A stretch of DNA of 64,000 nucleotides from Pseudomonadota bacterium (GCA_021835845.1 JAKBJU010000007.1:43134-107133); one strand, 5' to 3'. Shown: positions 8,706-17,790, numbered from the stretch's first letter. Program-made: numbers and translations. Notes: a model not told the origin generated them from the letters alone.

Positions 8706-9004
8706 CGCGACTCCTTCGCGAAATACGCCGCAAACTTTTTTAGCAGATCTCGCTCCATCTTTACTTCAGCAAGTTCCCGCTTTGCTCTGGCCAGTTCCAT
8801 TTCCAGTTCCGTCAACGGCTTCTGATGCTTGCCGATCTCCTGCAACTGACCATTACGGTAGGCCAGCACCCAGTTCTTCAACGTCCCGCTGGGAATCGAC
8901 AAGCGCCGGGCCGTTTCCCTCAACCCAAGCTTCTCGACTTCCACCATCCGGACTGCTTCTTCCCTCAATTCCTTCGTATATTGCCCATGTGGTATTCGTG
9001 CCAT
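8702..9004 (-). CDS. IS3-family transposase orfA
   Basis: I place the start at the ATG encoding MARIPHGQYTKELREEAV, giving 100 residues. A helix-turn-helix (LGLRETARRLSIPSGTLKNW) binds the element ends, and a leucine-zipper-like helix (ELEMELARAKRELAEVKME) follows. In IS3 elements orfA is joined to orfB by programmed -1 frameshifting; the two frames overlap here at 8702-8705. A longer reading upstream would start outside the element and is not credible. Confidence 0.85.
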   Translation of the reverse strand: MARIPHGQYTKELREEAVRMVEVEKLGLRETARRLSIPSGTLKNWVLAYRNGQLQEIGKHQKPLTELEMELARAKRELAEVKMERDLLKKFAAYFAKESR

Positions 9005-9023
9005 TTCGTTCCTCCGATTCCTG

Positions 9024-9066
9024 CATTTTACAGAATCATTGGACTCCATTTTTCCGTCCGACCTCA
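9024..9066 (-). repeat. Terminal inverted repeat on the orfA side of the IS element
   Basis: Read on the minus strand it begins TGAGGTCGGACGG and continues through ATGGAGTCCAATGATTC to AAAATG, about 20 bases before the orfA start. It pairs with the two copies at 7749-7830. Confidence 0.8.
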
Positions 9067-9172
9067 GTGCGGCTGGGTCGGTTTTATCGTGGGCTTTTTT
9101 TGGCAAGTGTCCCGCCAGTGTCCCACAATAGAAAATGGCCCAGAGCTACAAGCTCTAAGCCATTGATAATGC

Positions 9173-9248
9173 TGGTGGGTCGTGACAGGATCGAACTGTC
9201 GACAAACGGATTAAGAGTCCGCTGCTCTACCGGCTGAGCTAACGACCC
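9173..9248 (-). tRNA. tRNA-Lys (anticodon CTT)
   Basis: The minus strand folds as a standard 76-base tRNA with encoded CCA: acceptor GGGTCGT/ACGACCC, D-stem GCTC/GAGC, anticodon loop CTCTTAA and T-stem GACAG/CTGTC with loop TTCGATC. The anticodon CTT reads AAG. All stems pair, with one G-T at the end of the anticodon stem. It lies 43 bases from the second tRNA-Lys, and about 100 bases separate it from the IS element. Confidence 0.93.
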
Positions 9249-9291
9249 ATCGGTGCAATCGGGGCGGAAAGGGGGAACCCTTTCCTGATAC

Positions 9292-9367
9292 TGGTAGGTC
9301 GTGCCAGATTCGAACTGGCGACCAACGGATTAAAAGTCCGCTGCTCTACCGACTGAGCTAACGACCC
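9292..9367 (-). tRNA. tRNA-Lys (anticodon TTT)
   Basis: A 76-base tRNA with encoded CCA: acceptor GGGTCGT/ACGACCT, anticodon loop CTTTTAA, T-stem GCCAG/CTGGC with loop TTCGAAT. It differs from the neighbouring CTT gene in the anticodon, D-loop, variable region and T-arm, so the pair is diverged rather than a fresh duplication. It lies 37 bases downstream of queC. Confidence 0.96.
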
Positions 9368-9404
9368 GGGGAAACGTGGAATTATACCGTGCAGGATTTC
9401 GATG

Positions 9405-10085
9405 TCAATCCTGGAAGTAGCGCGTCGGATCGGGCAGCCCCGCAGACAGAAAGCCTTCCCGCCTCAGCCGGCAGGAATCGCACCTGCCGCAGGCGCGCCC
9501 TTCCGGATCGGCCTGGTAGCAGGACACGGTGAGGGAATAATCCACCCCGAGCCCGGTACCGAGCTTCACGATTTCGGACTTGGAAAGCCGGATCAGCGGC
9601 GCATGCAGCGCGAGCCTTTTCCCTTCCACCCCGGCCTTGGTGGCAAGATTCGCCATCGATTCGAATGCCTCGACATATTCCGGCCTGCAGTCGGGATAAC
9701 CGGAATAATCGACCGCATTCACGCCGATGAAAATGTCCTTCGAATCCAGCACCTCCGCCCAGGCAAGGGCGAGGGACAGCATGATGGTGTTTCTCGCCGG
9801 AACGTAGGTGACGGGAATGCCGCTCGAAGCTTTTTCAGGAATGGCGATCGATGCATCGGTGAGGGCGGAGCCTCCGAAGGCGGTGAGGTCGAGTTTCACG
9901 GTCCTGTGCTCAAGCGCGCCCAGCGCCCTGCAGACCTTTTCCGCAGCGAGAAGCTCGGATCTGTGGCGCTGGCCGTAGTCGAGGCTCAGCGCGTAACAGG
10001 CAAATCCCTGGCGCTTTGCGAGCGCCAGGGTGGTCGCCGAATCCAGCCCTCCCGAGACGAGGACTACCGCGCCCCTAGTGTCCAG
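9405..10085 (-). CDS. queC: 7-cyano-7-deazaguanine synthase QueC, with an apparent CTG start
   Basis: QueC makes preQ0 from 7-carboxy-7-deazaguanine with ATP and ammonia, for queuosine in tRNA. The ATP-pyrophosphatase motif [10 protein letters not shown] lies at the N-terminus and the zinc site [17 protein letters not shown] near the C-terminus, within 226 residues. No ATG, GTG or TTG exists in frame before SGGLDS; the frame is open only back to a TGA seven codons before the AGG GGC GCG run. CTG at 10083-10085 has GGGGGA eight bases upstream and gives the expected length; ACG is the alternative. It overlaps the end of queE by 11 bases. Confidence 0.9.
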   Translation of the reverse strand: MDTRGAVVLVSGGLDSATTLALAKRQGFACYALSLDYGQRHRSELLAAEKVCRALGALEHRTVKLDLTAFGGSALTDASIAIPEKASSGIPVTYVPARNTIMLSLALAWAEVLDSKDIFIGVNAVDYSGYPDCRPEYVEAFESMANLATKAGVEGKRLALHAPLIRLSKSEIVKLGTGLGVDYSLTVSCYQADPEGRACGRCDSCRLRREGFLSAGLPDPTRYFQD

Positions 10086-10716
10086 GTTCGTTCCCCCATA
10101 TCAGCTTGTGCAGCTGGATCTGCATCCTGACATTCAAACCGTCTTCGAGTATCCATGCCGCAAGATTTCCGGGATCGAGCCTGCCCTGCACTGGAGAGAA
10201 AAGCACCGGGCTGAGCGAAGCAAGCCTTCTCTCTTCCAGCACGCTCCTCGCCCATTCGTAGTCGGCGCGATCCGTGAGCACGAACTTGATCTCGTCGCCC
10301 CTGTTCAGGAAATCCAGGTTCGACCAGAGATTCTTCTCTTCTTCCATAGAACCTGGCGTCTTGATGTCGACTATCCTGGAAACCCGCGTGTCCACTTTCG
10401 AGACGTCCAGCGCCCCGCCTGTCTCCAGGGACACGGCATGGCCCGCATCGCAAAGCGCTTCCAGCAGCGCGATGCAGTGCTTCTGCGCGAGCGGCTCCCC
10501 TCCCGTCACGGTGACGTACTGCGTGGGATATTTTGCGACCTCGGCGAGGATGGCGCCGAGTTCCATGGTTCTTCCTTCATGGAAGGCGTATTCCGTGTCG
10601 CAATAGCTGCAGCGCAGGGGGCAGCCCGTGAGCCTGACGAAAACGGTGGGAAGTCCCGTCCGGCTGGTCTCCCCCTGCAGGGAAAAGAATATCTCGTTGA
10701 TCCTGAGGGTGTGCAC
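10075..10716 (-). CDS. queE: 7-carboxy-7-deazaguanine synthase QueE (radical SAM)
   Basis: The 213-residue protein carries the radical SAM cluster motif CPLRCSYCD (Cys32, Cys36, Cys39), preceded by the QueE hallmark [19 protein letters not shown], and the glycine-rich VTGGEPL. It rearranges 6-carboxytetrahydropterin to 7-carboxy-7-deazaguanine, the step before QueC. The genes queE and queC follow the tol-pal operon on the same strand, with one-base overlap to cpoB. Confidence 0.95.
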   Translation of the reverse strand: MHTLRINEIFFSLQGETSRTGLPTVFVRLTGCPLRCSYCDTEYAFHEGRTMELGAILAEVAKYPTQYVTVTGGEPLAQKHCIALLEALCDAGHAVSLETGGALDVSKVDTRVSRIVDIKTPGSMEEEKNLWSNLDFLNRGDEIKFVLTDRADYEWARSVLEERRLASLSPVLFSPVQGRLDPGNLAAWILEDGLNVRMQIQLHKLIWGNEPGH

Positions 10717-11534
10717 TACTTCAGGCTGTTCAGGCGCTGTTTCGCCTTGGCTGCAGCATCGGATGAAGGATATTTGGAAACGATGGACTTGAGCGTTTTC
10801 CTCGCCTCCTTCTTTTGCCCGAGTTCCTGCTGGCTGCTCGCGATGTTGAGGAGGGCATCCGGCGCCTTGGGGCTGTCCGGATACTTCGAAATCACGATCT
10901 TCTGGGCGGAAATCGCGCTCTTGAAGTCGCGCGTGGCGAAATAGGCATTGCCGATCCAGTACTGAGCGGAAGGCGCATAGCTGCTGGAAGGATGGGCTTT
11001 CAGGAAATCCTCGAACCCGGAGATCGCTCCGGCATAGTTGCCGATCCTGAAAAGGCCGAAGGCTGCCTCGTATTCGCCCGCCTCTGTCGCAGGTTTGGCC
11101 GCCGGGGCCGGGGTCGCAGCAGGAGCTGAAGCCGCAACTGGCGCCGCAACTGCGGCAGGGGCCGAGGCCGTTTCGGAAGCGGGCGCCCCATCGGAAGACT
11201 GGGGCTCGAGACGCCTCAGCCGGGTGTCCAGATCCACGTAGAAGTCCTTCTGGCGCTTCTGGGCGGTATCGAGCCCGTTGCCGAGTTCCTCGATCCTGCC
11301 GCGCAACGCGGCAATGTCCGCGTTCTGCGACTGGATCTGGCTCGCCATGTCGACCAGGCTGCCCTGCAGCTTCTGGACCATGGCTTCGAGCTTTTGTATT
11401 TCCTGCTGGTTTTCGACGATCTTCTGGCGCGCCACGTCGTCGTCGAACAACCCGGCATGGGCCTGGGTCGCGAGCAGGAAAAGAAATGGGGGGAACCGCC
11501 TCAAGAGGCGGTTCCAGTTCGCCTCAAACAGCAA
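10716..11534 (-). CDS. cpoB: Cell division coordinator CpoB / YbgF (tol-pal system)
   Basis: The protein has a signal peptide (FLFLLATQAHA), a coiled coil (about residues 35-95, EIQKLEAMVQKLQG), an alanine/proline linker and three TPR-like repeats (YEAAFGLFRIGNYAGAI onward). It links peptidoglycan synthesis to Tol-Pal during outer-membrane constriction. The outermost start is a TTG directly after the pal stop without a ribosome-binding site. A second TTG at 11502-11504 gives a better signal peptide but sits in the loop of a strong hairpin, so the real start is uncertain. Confidence 0.88.
   Translation of the reverse strand: MLFEANWNRLLRRFPPFLFLLATQAHAGLFDDDVARQKIVENQQEIQKLEAMVQKLQGSLVDMASQIQSQNADIAALRGRIEELGNGLDTAQKRQKDFYVDLDTRLRRLEPQSSDGAPASETASAPAAVAAPVAASAPAATPAPAAKPATEAGEYEAAFGLFRIGNYAGAISGFEDFLKAHPSSSYAPSAQYWIGNAYFATRDFKSAISAQKIVISKYPDSPKAPDALLNIASSQQELGQKKEARKTLKSIVSKYPSSDAAAKAKQRLNSLK
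11492..11515 (-). terminator. Hairpin between pal and cpoB, possible attenuator
   Basis: GGAACCGCCTC and GAGGCGGTTCC form an 11-base perfect stem with almost no loop (11492-11502 with 11505-11515). On the minus strand it is followed by CCCC and a T-rich ATTTCTTTT. It could reduce transcription after pal or protect the pal message 3' end. Confidence 0.55.
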
Positions 11535-12029
11535 TTATTCGCTCTGATAGACGATGTCGGTGCGGCGGTTCTGCGCCCAGGCTTCTTCGTTGTGGCCGGC
11601 GGCGCGTGGCTTTTCGGAGCCGTAGCTGACCGTCGATACCTGCGCTCCAGAAACGCCTGCAGCTTCCATCAGCTTCTTGACGCTGTCGGCACGGCGCTGG
11701 CCGAGGGCGAGGTTGTACTCGCGGCTGCCGCGCTCGTCGCAGTTGCCCTGGAGCTGCACCTTGGCGCTGGCATGGCCGACCAGGTACTCGGAATGGGCCT
11801 TGACCATCGGCTTGTACTCGTCCTTGACGATCGACTTGTCGAAGTCGTAGTACACGCTGCGGTGCGACAGGATATTGTTCGGGTCGTTGAGCGGGTTGAC
11901 GGCGACCGGCTTGGTTGCGGCGGCTGCGGCAGCCTTCTGCTCGGGAGCCTTCGCGGCTTCCTTGGTGGGCTGGCTTCCGCAGGCTGCAAGCAGGCTAACG
12001 AGCAGCGCACTGAACATCATTTTTTTCAT
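11535..12029 (-). CDS. pal: Peptidoglycan-associated lipoprotein Pal
   Basis: The 164-residue lipoprotein has a lipobox LLAAC with Cys17 as the lipidated residue, an alanine/lysine-rich linker and an OmpA-like domain (YYDFDKSIVKDEYKPMV, NCDERGSREYNLALGQRRA, SYGSEKP). It anchors the outer membrane to peptidoglycan and binds TolB. It is the sixth gene of the ybgC-tolQRAB-pal-cpoB series; a TATCTCC-type ribosome-binding site complement (AGGAGATA) lies before the ATG. Confidence 0.97.
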   Translation of the reverse strand: MKKMMFSALLVSLLAACGSQPTKEAAKAPEQKAAAAAATKPVAVNPLNDPNNILSHRSVYYDFDKSIVKDEYKPMVKAHSEYLVGHASAKVQLQGNCDERGSREYNLALGQRRADSVKKLMEAAGVSGAQVSTVSYGSEKPRAAGHNEEAWAQNRRTDIVYQSE

Positions 12030-12063
12030 GGTTATCTCCTTATATTGGTTTACAAATCAGAAC

Positions 12064-13323
12064 TTACTTCACAAACGGCCCCCAGGCAGGCTCGCGAATG
12101 TCCCCGGACTGCATGGTCAAGCGTTGTTTGATTCTACCATCCGTCGATACGACGGCTAATATACCACGTCCGCCGTAAATGGATGCATACAAAATGAGCT
12201 TCCCGTTGGGGGCGAAAGTCGGCGACTGGTCGAGATCCTCGTCGGTCAGAAGCTGGGACTGGCCGGTGGCAAAGTCTTGCTCGGCGACATTGAAGTGCCC
12301 GCTGTTGCGCTCCAGATAGATGAAGCTCTTTCCGTCCGGGCTGTAGTGCGGCGAAACGTTGTAGGTTCCCTCGAAAGTCAGGCGCTCGGCAGGCCCGCCG
12401 GAAACCGCGATGCGGTAGATCTGGGGGGAGCCGCCCCTGTCGGAAGTGAAGATGATCTGCTGCCCGTCGGGAGAGAAGCTGGGCTCCGTGCTGATTCCCG
12501 GGGACGCCTCGACCAGCCTGGGGTTCCCCCCCGCCTCGTTCACGATGTGGATTCTGGAATGCCCGTCCCGGCTCAGGGTGAAGGCGATATCCTTTCCGTC
12601 CGGAGACCAGGCCGGCGCGCTGTTGCTTCCCCTGTAGTTCGCCACGACATGCCGCTTGCCCGAAAGCAGATCCTGGACATAGACCACCGCCTTGCCCTGC
12701 TCGAAGGAAACATAGGCGATCTTGCTGCCGTCGGGCGACCAGGCCGGGGAGATGATGGGAGAGGCAACCGAAACCACGGCCTGCGCCCCGTAGCCGTCGG
12801 CATCGGCCACCTGCAGTTCGAAGCGCTTTTCCCGCTTCAGGATATAGGCGATCTTGGTGCTGAATATCCCCTGGTCCCCGGTCATCTGCTGGTAGATGAC
12901 ATCGGCTATCCGGTGCGCCGTCAGCCTGAACTGGTCTTTGGAGACCGTATAGCTGAATCCGGCGAGCTGGACCTGCTTGGCGACGTCGAGCAGCCTGAAG
13001 CGCACTTCGAACTGCCCCCCGGCTGCAGGATAAATGCCGCCGATGACGAGCGCATCCGCCCCCTTTGTCTTCCAGCCCGGGAAGCTGACCTGGGCGATAT
13101 CGTGGGTCTGGTCGCTTCCGGGGTCGATCATCTTGAACATGCCGCAGCGCGCGAGGTCCGCCGCGATCACGCTGGAGACTCCCGGCGCATCGGATTCGAA
13201 GGGAACCACGGCTATCGGGATCTGGTTCTCCCCTCCTCCCACGATCTCGATGGAAAGGGCGGCTACCGCCGGCCTGCAGAACACGCAGAAAAGAAGGGCA
13301 ATACAGCTTGCAAATTTTTTCAT
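12064..13323 (-). CDS. tolB: Tol-Pal system protein TolB
   Basis: A 419-residue periplasmic protein with signal peptide (SCIALLFCVFCRPAVA), an N-terminal domain (IPIAVVPFESDAPG, QVSFPGWKTKGADALVIGG) and a beta-propeller with repeated SPAWSPDGSKIAYVS-like blades (PAWSPDGKDIAFT, PSFSPDGQQIIFTSDR, PHYSPDGKSFIYL). It connects TolA to Pal at the cell-division site. Length and blade number are normal. Confidence 0.97.
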   Translation of the reverse strand: MKKFASCIALLFCVFCRPAVAALSIEIVGGGENQIPIAVVPFESDAPGVSSVIAADLARCGMFKMIDPGSDQTHDIAQVSFPGWKTKGADALVIGGIYPAAGGQFEVRFRLLDVAKQVQLAGFSYTVSKDQFRLTAHRIADVIYQQMTGDQGIFSTKIAYILKREKRFELQVADADGYGAQAVVSVASPIISPAWSPDGSKIAYVSFEQGKAVVYVQDLLSGKRHVVANYRGSNSAPAWSPDGKDIAFTLSRDGHSRIHIVNEAGGNPRLVEASPGISTEPSFSPDGQQIIFTSDRGGSPQIYRIAVSGGPAERLTFEGTYNVSPHYSPDGKSFIYLERNSGHFNVAEQDFATGQSQLLTDEDLDQSPTFAPNGKLILYASIYGGRGILAVVSTDGRIKQRLTMQSGDIREPAWGPFVK

Positions 13324-13390
13324 GTCATTACCGTCATACCCGCTGCGGCGGGTGAAAAAAATTTTATACCAAATGGCTTACGCCATTCTT

Positions 13391-14158
13391 TCATTCGCTG
13401 GGCCTGAAATGCAAGTCCAGCGTCCTGAATGCCTCGAAAAGCGAGGCGTCCGGCGGCAGCGGCAGGGGGGAAGCCCTCAGGATGGCCCGCTCGACCGCAG
13501 CGTCGTAGGCGGGATAACCGCTGGATTTCACCAGGGTCGCCTTCAAAACCTCTCCGTCAGGCAGCAGCACCACGGTGAATTCCGCCTCCGGATTGCCTTT
13601 CAGATCCGGAGGAACCACCACGAAGCGCTTGATCCTGTTGTGGATCATCGCCTTGTACTTGTCGATCAGGCTGGATTTCTCCGCAGCCGCCCTTTGCTGC
13701 ATCATCCTGTTCAGGGCATCGACCTTCTCCTGCTGCGCCTGCCGCATCTGCTTTTCCAGCTTCTGCTTTTGAAGCTGCTGCTTCTGAAGTTCCTTCTGTT
13801 TTTCTTCTTTCTGCTTTTCGATCTGCTTCTGCTTTTCTTCCTTCAGCTTTTCCTGCTTCAGCTTTTCCTCGCGCGCCTTCCTGAGCGCAATGTCGGGCTT
13901 CTCGACTTCCGGCTTTTGCACCGGGGCAGGTTTCGGTTTCGGCGCGGGCTTCGGTGGCTGCGCGGGCGCAGGCTTCGCAACAGGCTGCGGGGCAGGCGGG
14001 GGGGGCGCACTCTGCACGGGGGGCAGATCCCGCCAGATATCGGCCTGCAGCACCACGGGCTCGCTTTCCTGCCACCTGAATCCGAATACCAGCACGGCCA
14101 GGAGAATCAGGTGAACCGTCACGGCAAGAATCGCCGCGGGGATTTTCCGATCCGTCAT
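13391..14158 (-). CDS. tolA: TolA
   Basis: I start at the ATG that overlaps the tolR stop in ATGA, giving 255 residues. It has one membrane anchor (ILAVTVHLILLAVLVFGF), a proline-rich stretch, a long lysine/glutamate/glutamine helix (KQEKLKEEKQKQIEKQKEEK and on) and a C-terminal TonB-like domain (VVLLPDGEVLKATLVKSSG, AILRASPLPLPPD). It transmits energy from TolQR to TolB-Pal. An in-frame extension of about 170 residues upstream is the shadow of tolR. Confidence 0.95.
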   Translation of the reverse strand: MTDRKIPAAILAVTVHLILLAVLVFGFRWQESEPVVLQADIWRDLPPVQSAPPPPAPQPVAKPAPAQPPKPAPKPKPAPVQKPEVEKPDIALRKAREEKLKQEKLKEEKQKQIEKQKEEKQKELQKQQLQKQKLEKQMRQAQQEKVDALNRMMQQRAAAEKSSLIDKYKAMIHNRIKRFVVVPPDLKGNPEAEFTVVLLPDGEVLKATLVKSSGYPAYDAAVERAILRASPLPLPPDASLFEAFRTLDLHFRPSE

Positions 14159-14580
14159 TTCGTATAGGGTTTGGCGAGCAGGCCGACCTTCTTCACCTGC
14201 TGCCCTTCGAGGATGTCCATGACCTTGATCACCTCCTCGTAGCGCACGGACTTGTCGGCCGATATCACGACCGGCTGGTCCGGGTTTTCCTGCTGCTTCC
14301 GCTTGATTTCGGAAACCAGTTCGTCCCTGGTCATGGCTTCGAGCGTGCCGGATTTCGACCTGTCCCGGAGGGCGAGCGAGGAGTCCGCCTTGATGACCAC
14401 TTCCAGCGGAGAAACGGGAGTCTTCAGCGACTGCCCGACTTTCGGCAGATCGATCTCGCCGGGATTGATCATGGGCGCGGTGACCATGAAGATCACCAGC
14501 AGCACCAGCATCACGTCGATGTACGGCACGACGTTGATCTGGTTCATCTGGCGGCGCGGCCGCCGCGATGCGATGCTCAC
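14155..14580 (-). CDS. tolR: TolR
   Basis: The 141-residue ExbD/TolR protein begins with a short cytoplasmic arm (RRPRRQMNQINVVPYIDVML), where the conserved aspartate in PYIDVMLVLLVIFMV lies in the single membrane segment, followed by a periplasmic domain ending GLLAKPYTK. It couples proton flow to TolA together with TolQ. Overlaps both neighbours by four bases. Confidence 0.97.
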   Translation of the reverse strand: MSIASRRPRRQMNQINVVPYIDVMLVLLVIFMVTAPMINPGEIDLPKVGQSLKTPVSPLEVVIKADSSLALRDRSKSGTLEAMTRDELVSEIKRKQQENPDQPVVISADKSVRYEEVIKVMDILEGQQVKKVGLLAKPYTK

Positions 14581-15260
14581 GACCTGCCCGCCTGGCGCTG
14601 CAGCACGTTGGAGAGCTCTTCCATGAAGCTGTCGAAGCGGCTGGCGAGCCGGTCGACTTCATGGGAATAGCGGTTGTAGGCGACCACGGCGGGAATCGCC
14701 GCGAAAAGGCCGATGGCGGTGGCGATCAGGGCCTCCGCGATGCCCGGCGCGACATGCGCGAGGGTCGCCTGAGCGACGTTGGCAAGCCCCCTGAATGCGT
14801 TCATGATCCCCCACACCGTGCCGAACAGGCCGACATAGGGGCTCACCGAGCCGACCGTGGCGAGAAAGGGCAGATTGGCTTCGAGGCTGTCCATCTCCCG
14901 CTGGTAAGTCGCGCGCATCGCGCGCCGCGTGCCTTCCATCACGGCCCCGTTCTCCATGCCGGGCTGCCTCTTGAGCTTCATGAATTCCCTGAATCCGGCT
15001 TCGAATATCCGTTCCATGCTGCCCGTTTCGTGCCGCCCCGAGGATGCGCCCTGGTAGATGGCATTGAGGTCGGAGCTGCTCCAGAATTCCCGCTCGAAAT
15101 TGTCGGACTGCCTGTAAGCCTGTCTGATCGAGAACATCTTCAGGAAGATGTGCCACCACGACATCAGGGAGACCAGCAGCAGCAGGGCGAGGATGACCTG
15201 AACGACGACGCTGGCGTTCGCGATCATGCCGATGAAAGACAAATCCTTGGTGATTTCCAT
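14577..15260 (-). CDS. tolQ: TolQ
   Basis: A 227-residue MotA/TolQ/ExbB protein: first membrane segment VVQVILALLLLVSLMSWWHI, later segments around TVGSVSPYVGLFGTVWGIMN and GIAEALIATAIGLFAAIPAV. It forms the proton channel of the Tol system. Distinct from the ExbB at 2672-3349, which serves the TonB receptor cluster. Confidence 0.97.
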   Translation of the reverse strand: MEITKDLSFIGMIANASVVVQVILALLLLVSLMSWWHIFLKMFSIRQAYRQSDNFEREFWSSSDLNAIYQGASSGRHETGSMERIFEAGFREFMKLKRQPGMENGAVMEGTRRAMRATYQREMDSLEANLPFLATVGSVSPYVGLFGTVWGIMNAFRGLANVAQATLAHVAPGIAEALIATAIGLFAAIPAVVAYNRYSHEVDRLASRFDSFMEELSNVLQRQAGRS

Positions 15261-15262
15261 GT

Positions 15263-15658
15263 TCAGCTTTCCAGTTTTGACCTGATCGCGCGCGGCACGC
15301 TGACAGGCTTGAATGTATCGGTGGCGGCGCAGACCAGGCTGACCCTGGCGCTTACCAGGACATCCTCGCCGCGCTTCACGTCCTGCCTGAAAACCATCAG
15401 GCTTCTCCCGGTTTTCTCGATTTCGACGCCCACATCGAGCAGATCGTCGAGAACGGCAGGCCTGAAATAGGTGACTTCAAGGGCGCGCACCACAAAAAAA
15501 ACCCGATGCTCTTTCATCAGGCCGGCATTCGTGAACCCCAGGCTTCTCAGCCATTCCGATCTCGCCCGCTCCATGAAATCGATGTAGCCGGAGTGGAACA
15601 CCACCCCTCCCGCATCGGTGTCCTGGTAATAGACCCTGACCGGAAGCGAGAAATTCAA
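15263..15658 (-). CDS. ybgC: Acyl-CoA thioesterase YbgC
   Basis: The 131-residue hotdog-fold protein has the 4-hydroxybenzoyl-CoA-thioesterase-type motif [22 protein letters not shown] with the catalytic aspartate. It is the usual first gene of the tol-pal operon and hydrolyses acyl-CoA or acyl-ACP thioesters, probably in phospholipid metabolism. Four bases overlap the ruvB end. Confidence 0.95.
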   Translation of the reverse strand: MNFSLPVRVYYQDTDAGGVVFHSGYIDFMERARSEWLRSLGFTNAGLMKEHRVFFVVRALEVTYFRPAVLDDLLDVGVEIEKTGRSLMVFRQDVKRGEDVLVSARVSLVCAATDTFKPVSVPRAIRSKLES

Positions 15659-16671
15659 AGCAATGTCCCTTCGGCCGCAGTCAGCCCGAAATGGCTGTAG
15701 GCGGAGAGCGTCGCGATTCTACCACGCGAGGTTCTCTGGATGTAACCCTGCTGGATGAGGTAGGGTTCGATCACGTCCTCGATCGTGTCGCGCTCCTCCC
15801 CGATCGCAGCGGCGAGATTGTCGACGCCCACCGGCCCCCCCGAAAACTTCTCGATGATGGCGAGGATCAGCTTCCTGTCCATCACGTCGAAGCCGACCGG
15901 ATCGACGTCCAGCATGGAAAGCGCGGCATCCGCCACTTCAGCCGTCACATCGCCGTCCGCCTTCACTTCGGCGTAATCGCGCACCCGCCTCAGGAGCCGG
16001 TTCGCGATCCTGGGCGTTCCCCGAGAGCGGCGCGCGATTTCGATCGCCCCGTCCAGGGACATGCTGACATTCAGCAGGGCCGCCGACCTCGTCACGATTT
16101 TCGCGAGCTCCTCCACCGTGTAGAATTCCAGCCTCGCGACGATGCCGAAGCGGTCGCGCAAGGGATTGGTGAGCATGCCGGCGCGCGTGGTGGCCCCCAC
16201 CAGGGTGAAGGGCGGAAGGTCGAGCTTGACCGAGCGCGCAGCCGGCCCTTCCCCGATCATGATGTCGAGCTGGAAGTCTTCCAGGGCGGGATAGAGGATT
16301 TCCTCGACCACCGGGCTCAGCCTGTGGATTTCATCTATGAAGAGCACGTCGTGGGGTTCGAGATTGGTGAGCAGCGCTGCAAGATCCCCGGCACGCTCCA
16401 GCACGGGCCCCGAAGTCTGCCTGAGATTGACCCCCATTTCCCGGCTGATGATGTGGGCCAGGGTAGTCTTGCCGAGCCCGGGCGGGCCGAAGAGCAGCAC
16501 ATGGTCGAGCGTCTCGCCGCGCATCCTTGCTGCCTCGATGAAGATCTGCAGCTGCCCGCGGATTTTTTCCTGCCCGACATATTCGTCCAGCAATTTGGGG
16601 CGCAGCGCCCGCTCGATCACTTCCTCCTGGGCGGTGGAAGAACCGGAAATCAGCCTGTCCGATTCGATCAT
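15655..16671 (-). CDS. ruvB: Holliday junction helicase RuvB
   Basis: I use the ATG overlapping the ruvA stop (ATGA), giving 338 residues starting [10 protein letters not shown]. Walker A is [13 protein letters not shown], Walker B is [10 protein letters not shown], sensor regions are [10 protein letters not shown] and [18 protein letters not shown], and the winged-helix domain ends with [11 protein letters not shown]. It drives branch migration with RuvA. A longer open frame upstream is only the antisense-free shadow of ruvA. Confidence 0.97.
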   Translation of the reverse strand: MIESDRLISGSSTAQEEVIERALRPKLLDEYVGQEKIRGQLQIFIEAARMRGETLDHVLLFGPPGLGKTTLAHIISREMGVNLRQTSGPVLERAGDLAALLTNLEPHDVLFIDEIHRLSPVVEEILYPALEDFQLDIMIGEGPAARSVKLDLPPFTLVGATTRAGMLTNPLRDRFGIVARLEFYTVEELAKIVTRSAALLNVSMSLDGAIEIARRSRGTPRIANRLLRRVRDYAEVKADGDVTAEVADAALSMLDVDPVGFDVMDRKLILAIIEKFSGGPVGVDNLAAAIGEERDTIEDVIEPYLIQQGYIQRTSRGRIATLSAYSHFGLTAAEGTLL

Positions 16672-17237
16672 GCCTGCCCCCTGGAAAGGAGCTTGAGTCC
16701 CATCCGGATGCCTTCTTCGGTGGATACGGCAGGATCGATCTGTTTCACCGCCTGGGCTGCCTCCTTCTCGCTGTAGCCGAGGGAAATCAGGGCATTGAGC
16801 ACATCGCTGCTCGCTCTGGACGGCAGCAGCGCAGGCCCTTCGATCTTGTCGCGCAATTCGAGCAGCAGCCGCTCCGCGGTTTTCCTGCCCACGCCCGGAA
16901 TCCTGGTGAGACGCCCCGCCTCCCCGGACTGCACGGCGCCGGCAAGCTCGGGGATGGAAAGCCCGGAGAGCACGGCAAGGGCGAGCTTCGGCCCCACGCC
17001 TGAAATCTTCAGAAGCTGCCTGAATACGCGGCGCTCCTCCTGGGTCGAAAAGCCGTAAAGGACATGGGCATCCTCCCTGACGGCAAGATGGGTGTAGAGG
17101 GAAACCGCTTCGCCTGTGGCGGGAAGGAGGAAGAAAGTGCTCATGGGCACGTCGATTTCGTAGCCCACGCCGTTCACGTCGACGAGGATCAGGGGGGGGT
17201 GCTTCTCGATCAGCTTTCCGGAAATCCTGCCTATCAT
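16668..17237 (-). CDS. ruvA: Holliday junction helicase subunit RuvA
   Basis: The 189-residue protein has the OB-fold start [20 protein letters not shown], paired helix-hairpin-helix motifs ([19 protein letters not shown] and [19 protein letters not shown]) and the C-terminal RuvB-binding domain ([20 protein letters not shown]). It holds the four-way junction in the RuvABC complex. Translationally coupled to ruvC and ruvB by ATGA overlaps. Confidence 0.97.
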   Translation of the reverse strand: MIGRISGKLIEKHPPLILVDVNGVGYEIDVPMSTFFLLPATGEAVSLYTHLAVREDAHVLYGFSTQEERRVFRQLLKISGVGPKLALAVLSGLSIPELAGAVQSGEAGRLTRIPGVGRKTAERLLLELRDKIEGPALLPSRASSDVLNALISLGYSEKEAAQAVKQIDPAVSTEEGIRMGLKLLSRGQA

Positions 17238-17734
17238 GACCTTCTCCTTCCGTAGACCAGATTTCCCGTGTGCGCATGGCAGATCGCGCAGGCGAGCGCA
17301 TCGGCTGCATCGGCCTGGGGCACGCCGCCGAGATTCAGAAGCCTTTTGACCATTTCCTGGACCTGCTCCTTGGCGGCATGCCCCTGTCCCACGACGGCCT
17401 GCTTCACCTGGAGCGCGGTATATTCCGAGACGGGCAAATCTTTCGATACTGCGGCGCAGATCGCCGCCCCCCTCGCCTGGCCGAGAAGGAGCGTGGACTG
17501 CGGATTGACGTTGACGAAAACCTTCTCCACCGAAACTTGCGTGGGAGCGTGCAGCGCGATCACTTCCAGAAGCCCCTCCAGTATCGATTTCAGCCGCTCC
17601 GGCAGTTCGCCCTCAGGCGTCCTGATGCAGCCGCTGGCGACGTAGTCGAGCTTCGAGCCGTGCTTGTCCAGGATGCCAAAACCCGTCACCCTGAGCCCCG
17701 GATCGATGCCCAGTATCCTTACTTTTTCCTTCAT
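17234..17734 (-). CDS. ruvC: Crossover junction endodeoxyribonuclease RuvC
   Basis: The 166-residue resolvase has the RNase-H-like active-site residues in [15 protein letters not shown] (Asp), SVEKVFVN (Glu) and the C-terminal [13 protein letters not shown] (Asp). It cuts Holliday junctions moved by RuvAB. A near-copy of its first 15 codons is found 113 bases upstream, in the gap before yebC. Confidence 0.97.
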   Translation of the reverse strand: MKEKVRILGIDPGLRVTGFGILDKHGSKLDYVASGCIRTPEGELPERLKSILEGLLEVIALHAPTQVSVEKVFVNVNPQSTLLLGQARGAAICAAVSKDLPVSEYTALQVKQAVVGQGHAAKEQVQEMVKRLLNLGGVPQADAADALACAICHAHTGNLVYGRRRS

Positions 17735-17790
17735 GATTCTCGACGGGTTTCAGAGCAGGCTAATTTGCGCAAGCAAGTTATGCCGCAACT

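Larger units (their letters stand above)
7749..9066 (-). mobile_element. IS3-family insertion sequence, 1318 bases, with a duplicated end
   Basis: Both outer ends read TGAGGTCGGAC inward, and the terminal repeats match over about 43 bases. The element carries orfA and orfB on the minus strand with the DDE transposase signature. The low-coordinate side holds two tandem copies of the terminal sequence (7749-7792 and from 7798), so either could be the true end. No matching target-site duplication is visible: the flanks are GATGCCCT and GTGCGGCT. Ends of the TG...CA type fit the IS3 family. Confidence 0.85.

Noticed and set aside
9173..9367. tRNA-Lys pair as attachment site for an integrated element
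   Set aside because: No integrase gene and no repeated tRNA 3' end nearby; the adjacent IS is an IS3 type that does not use tRNA sites.
16672..17310. N-terminal extension of ruvB by about 213 codons
   Set aside because: It is the out-of-frame shadow of ruvA; the ATGA-coupled start at 16671 gives the normal RuvB N-terminus.
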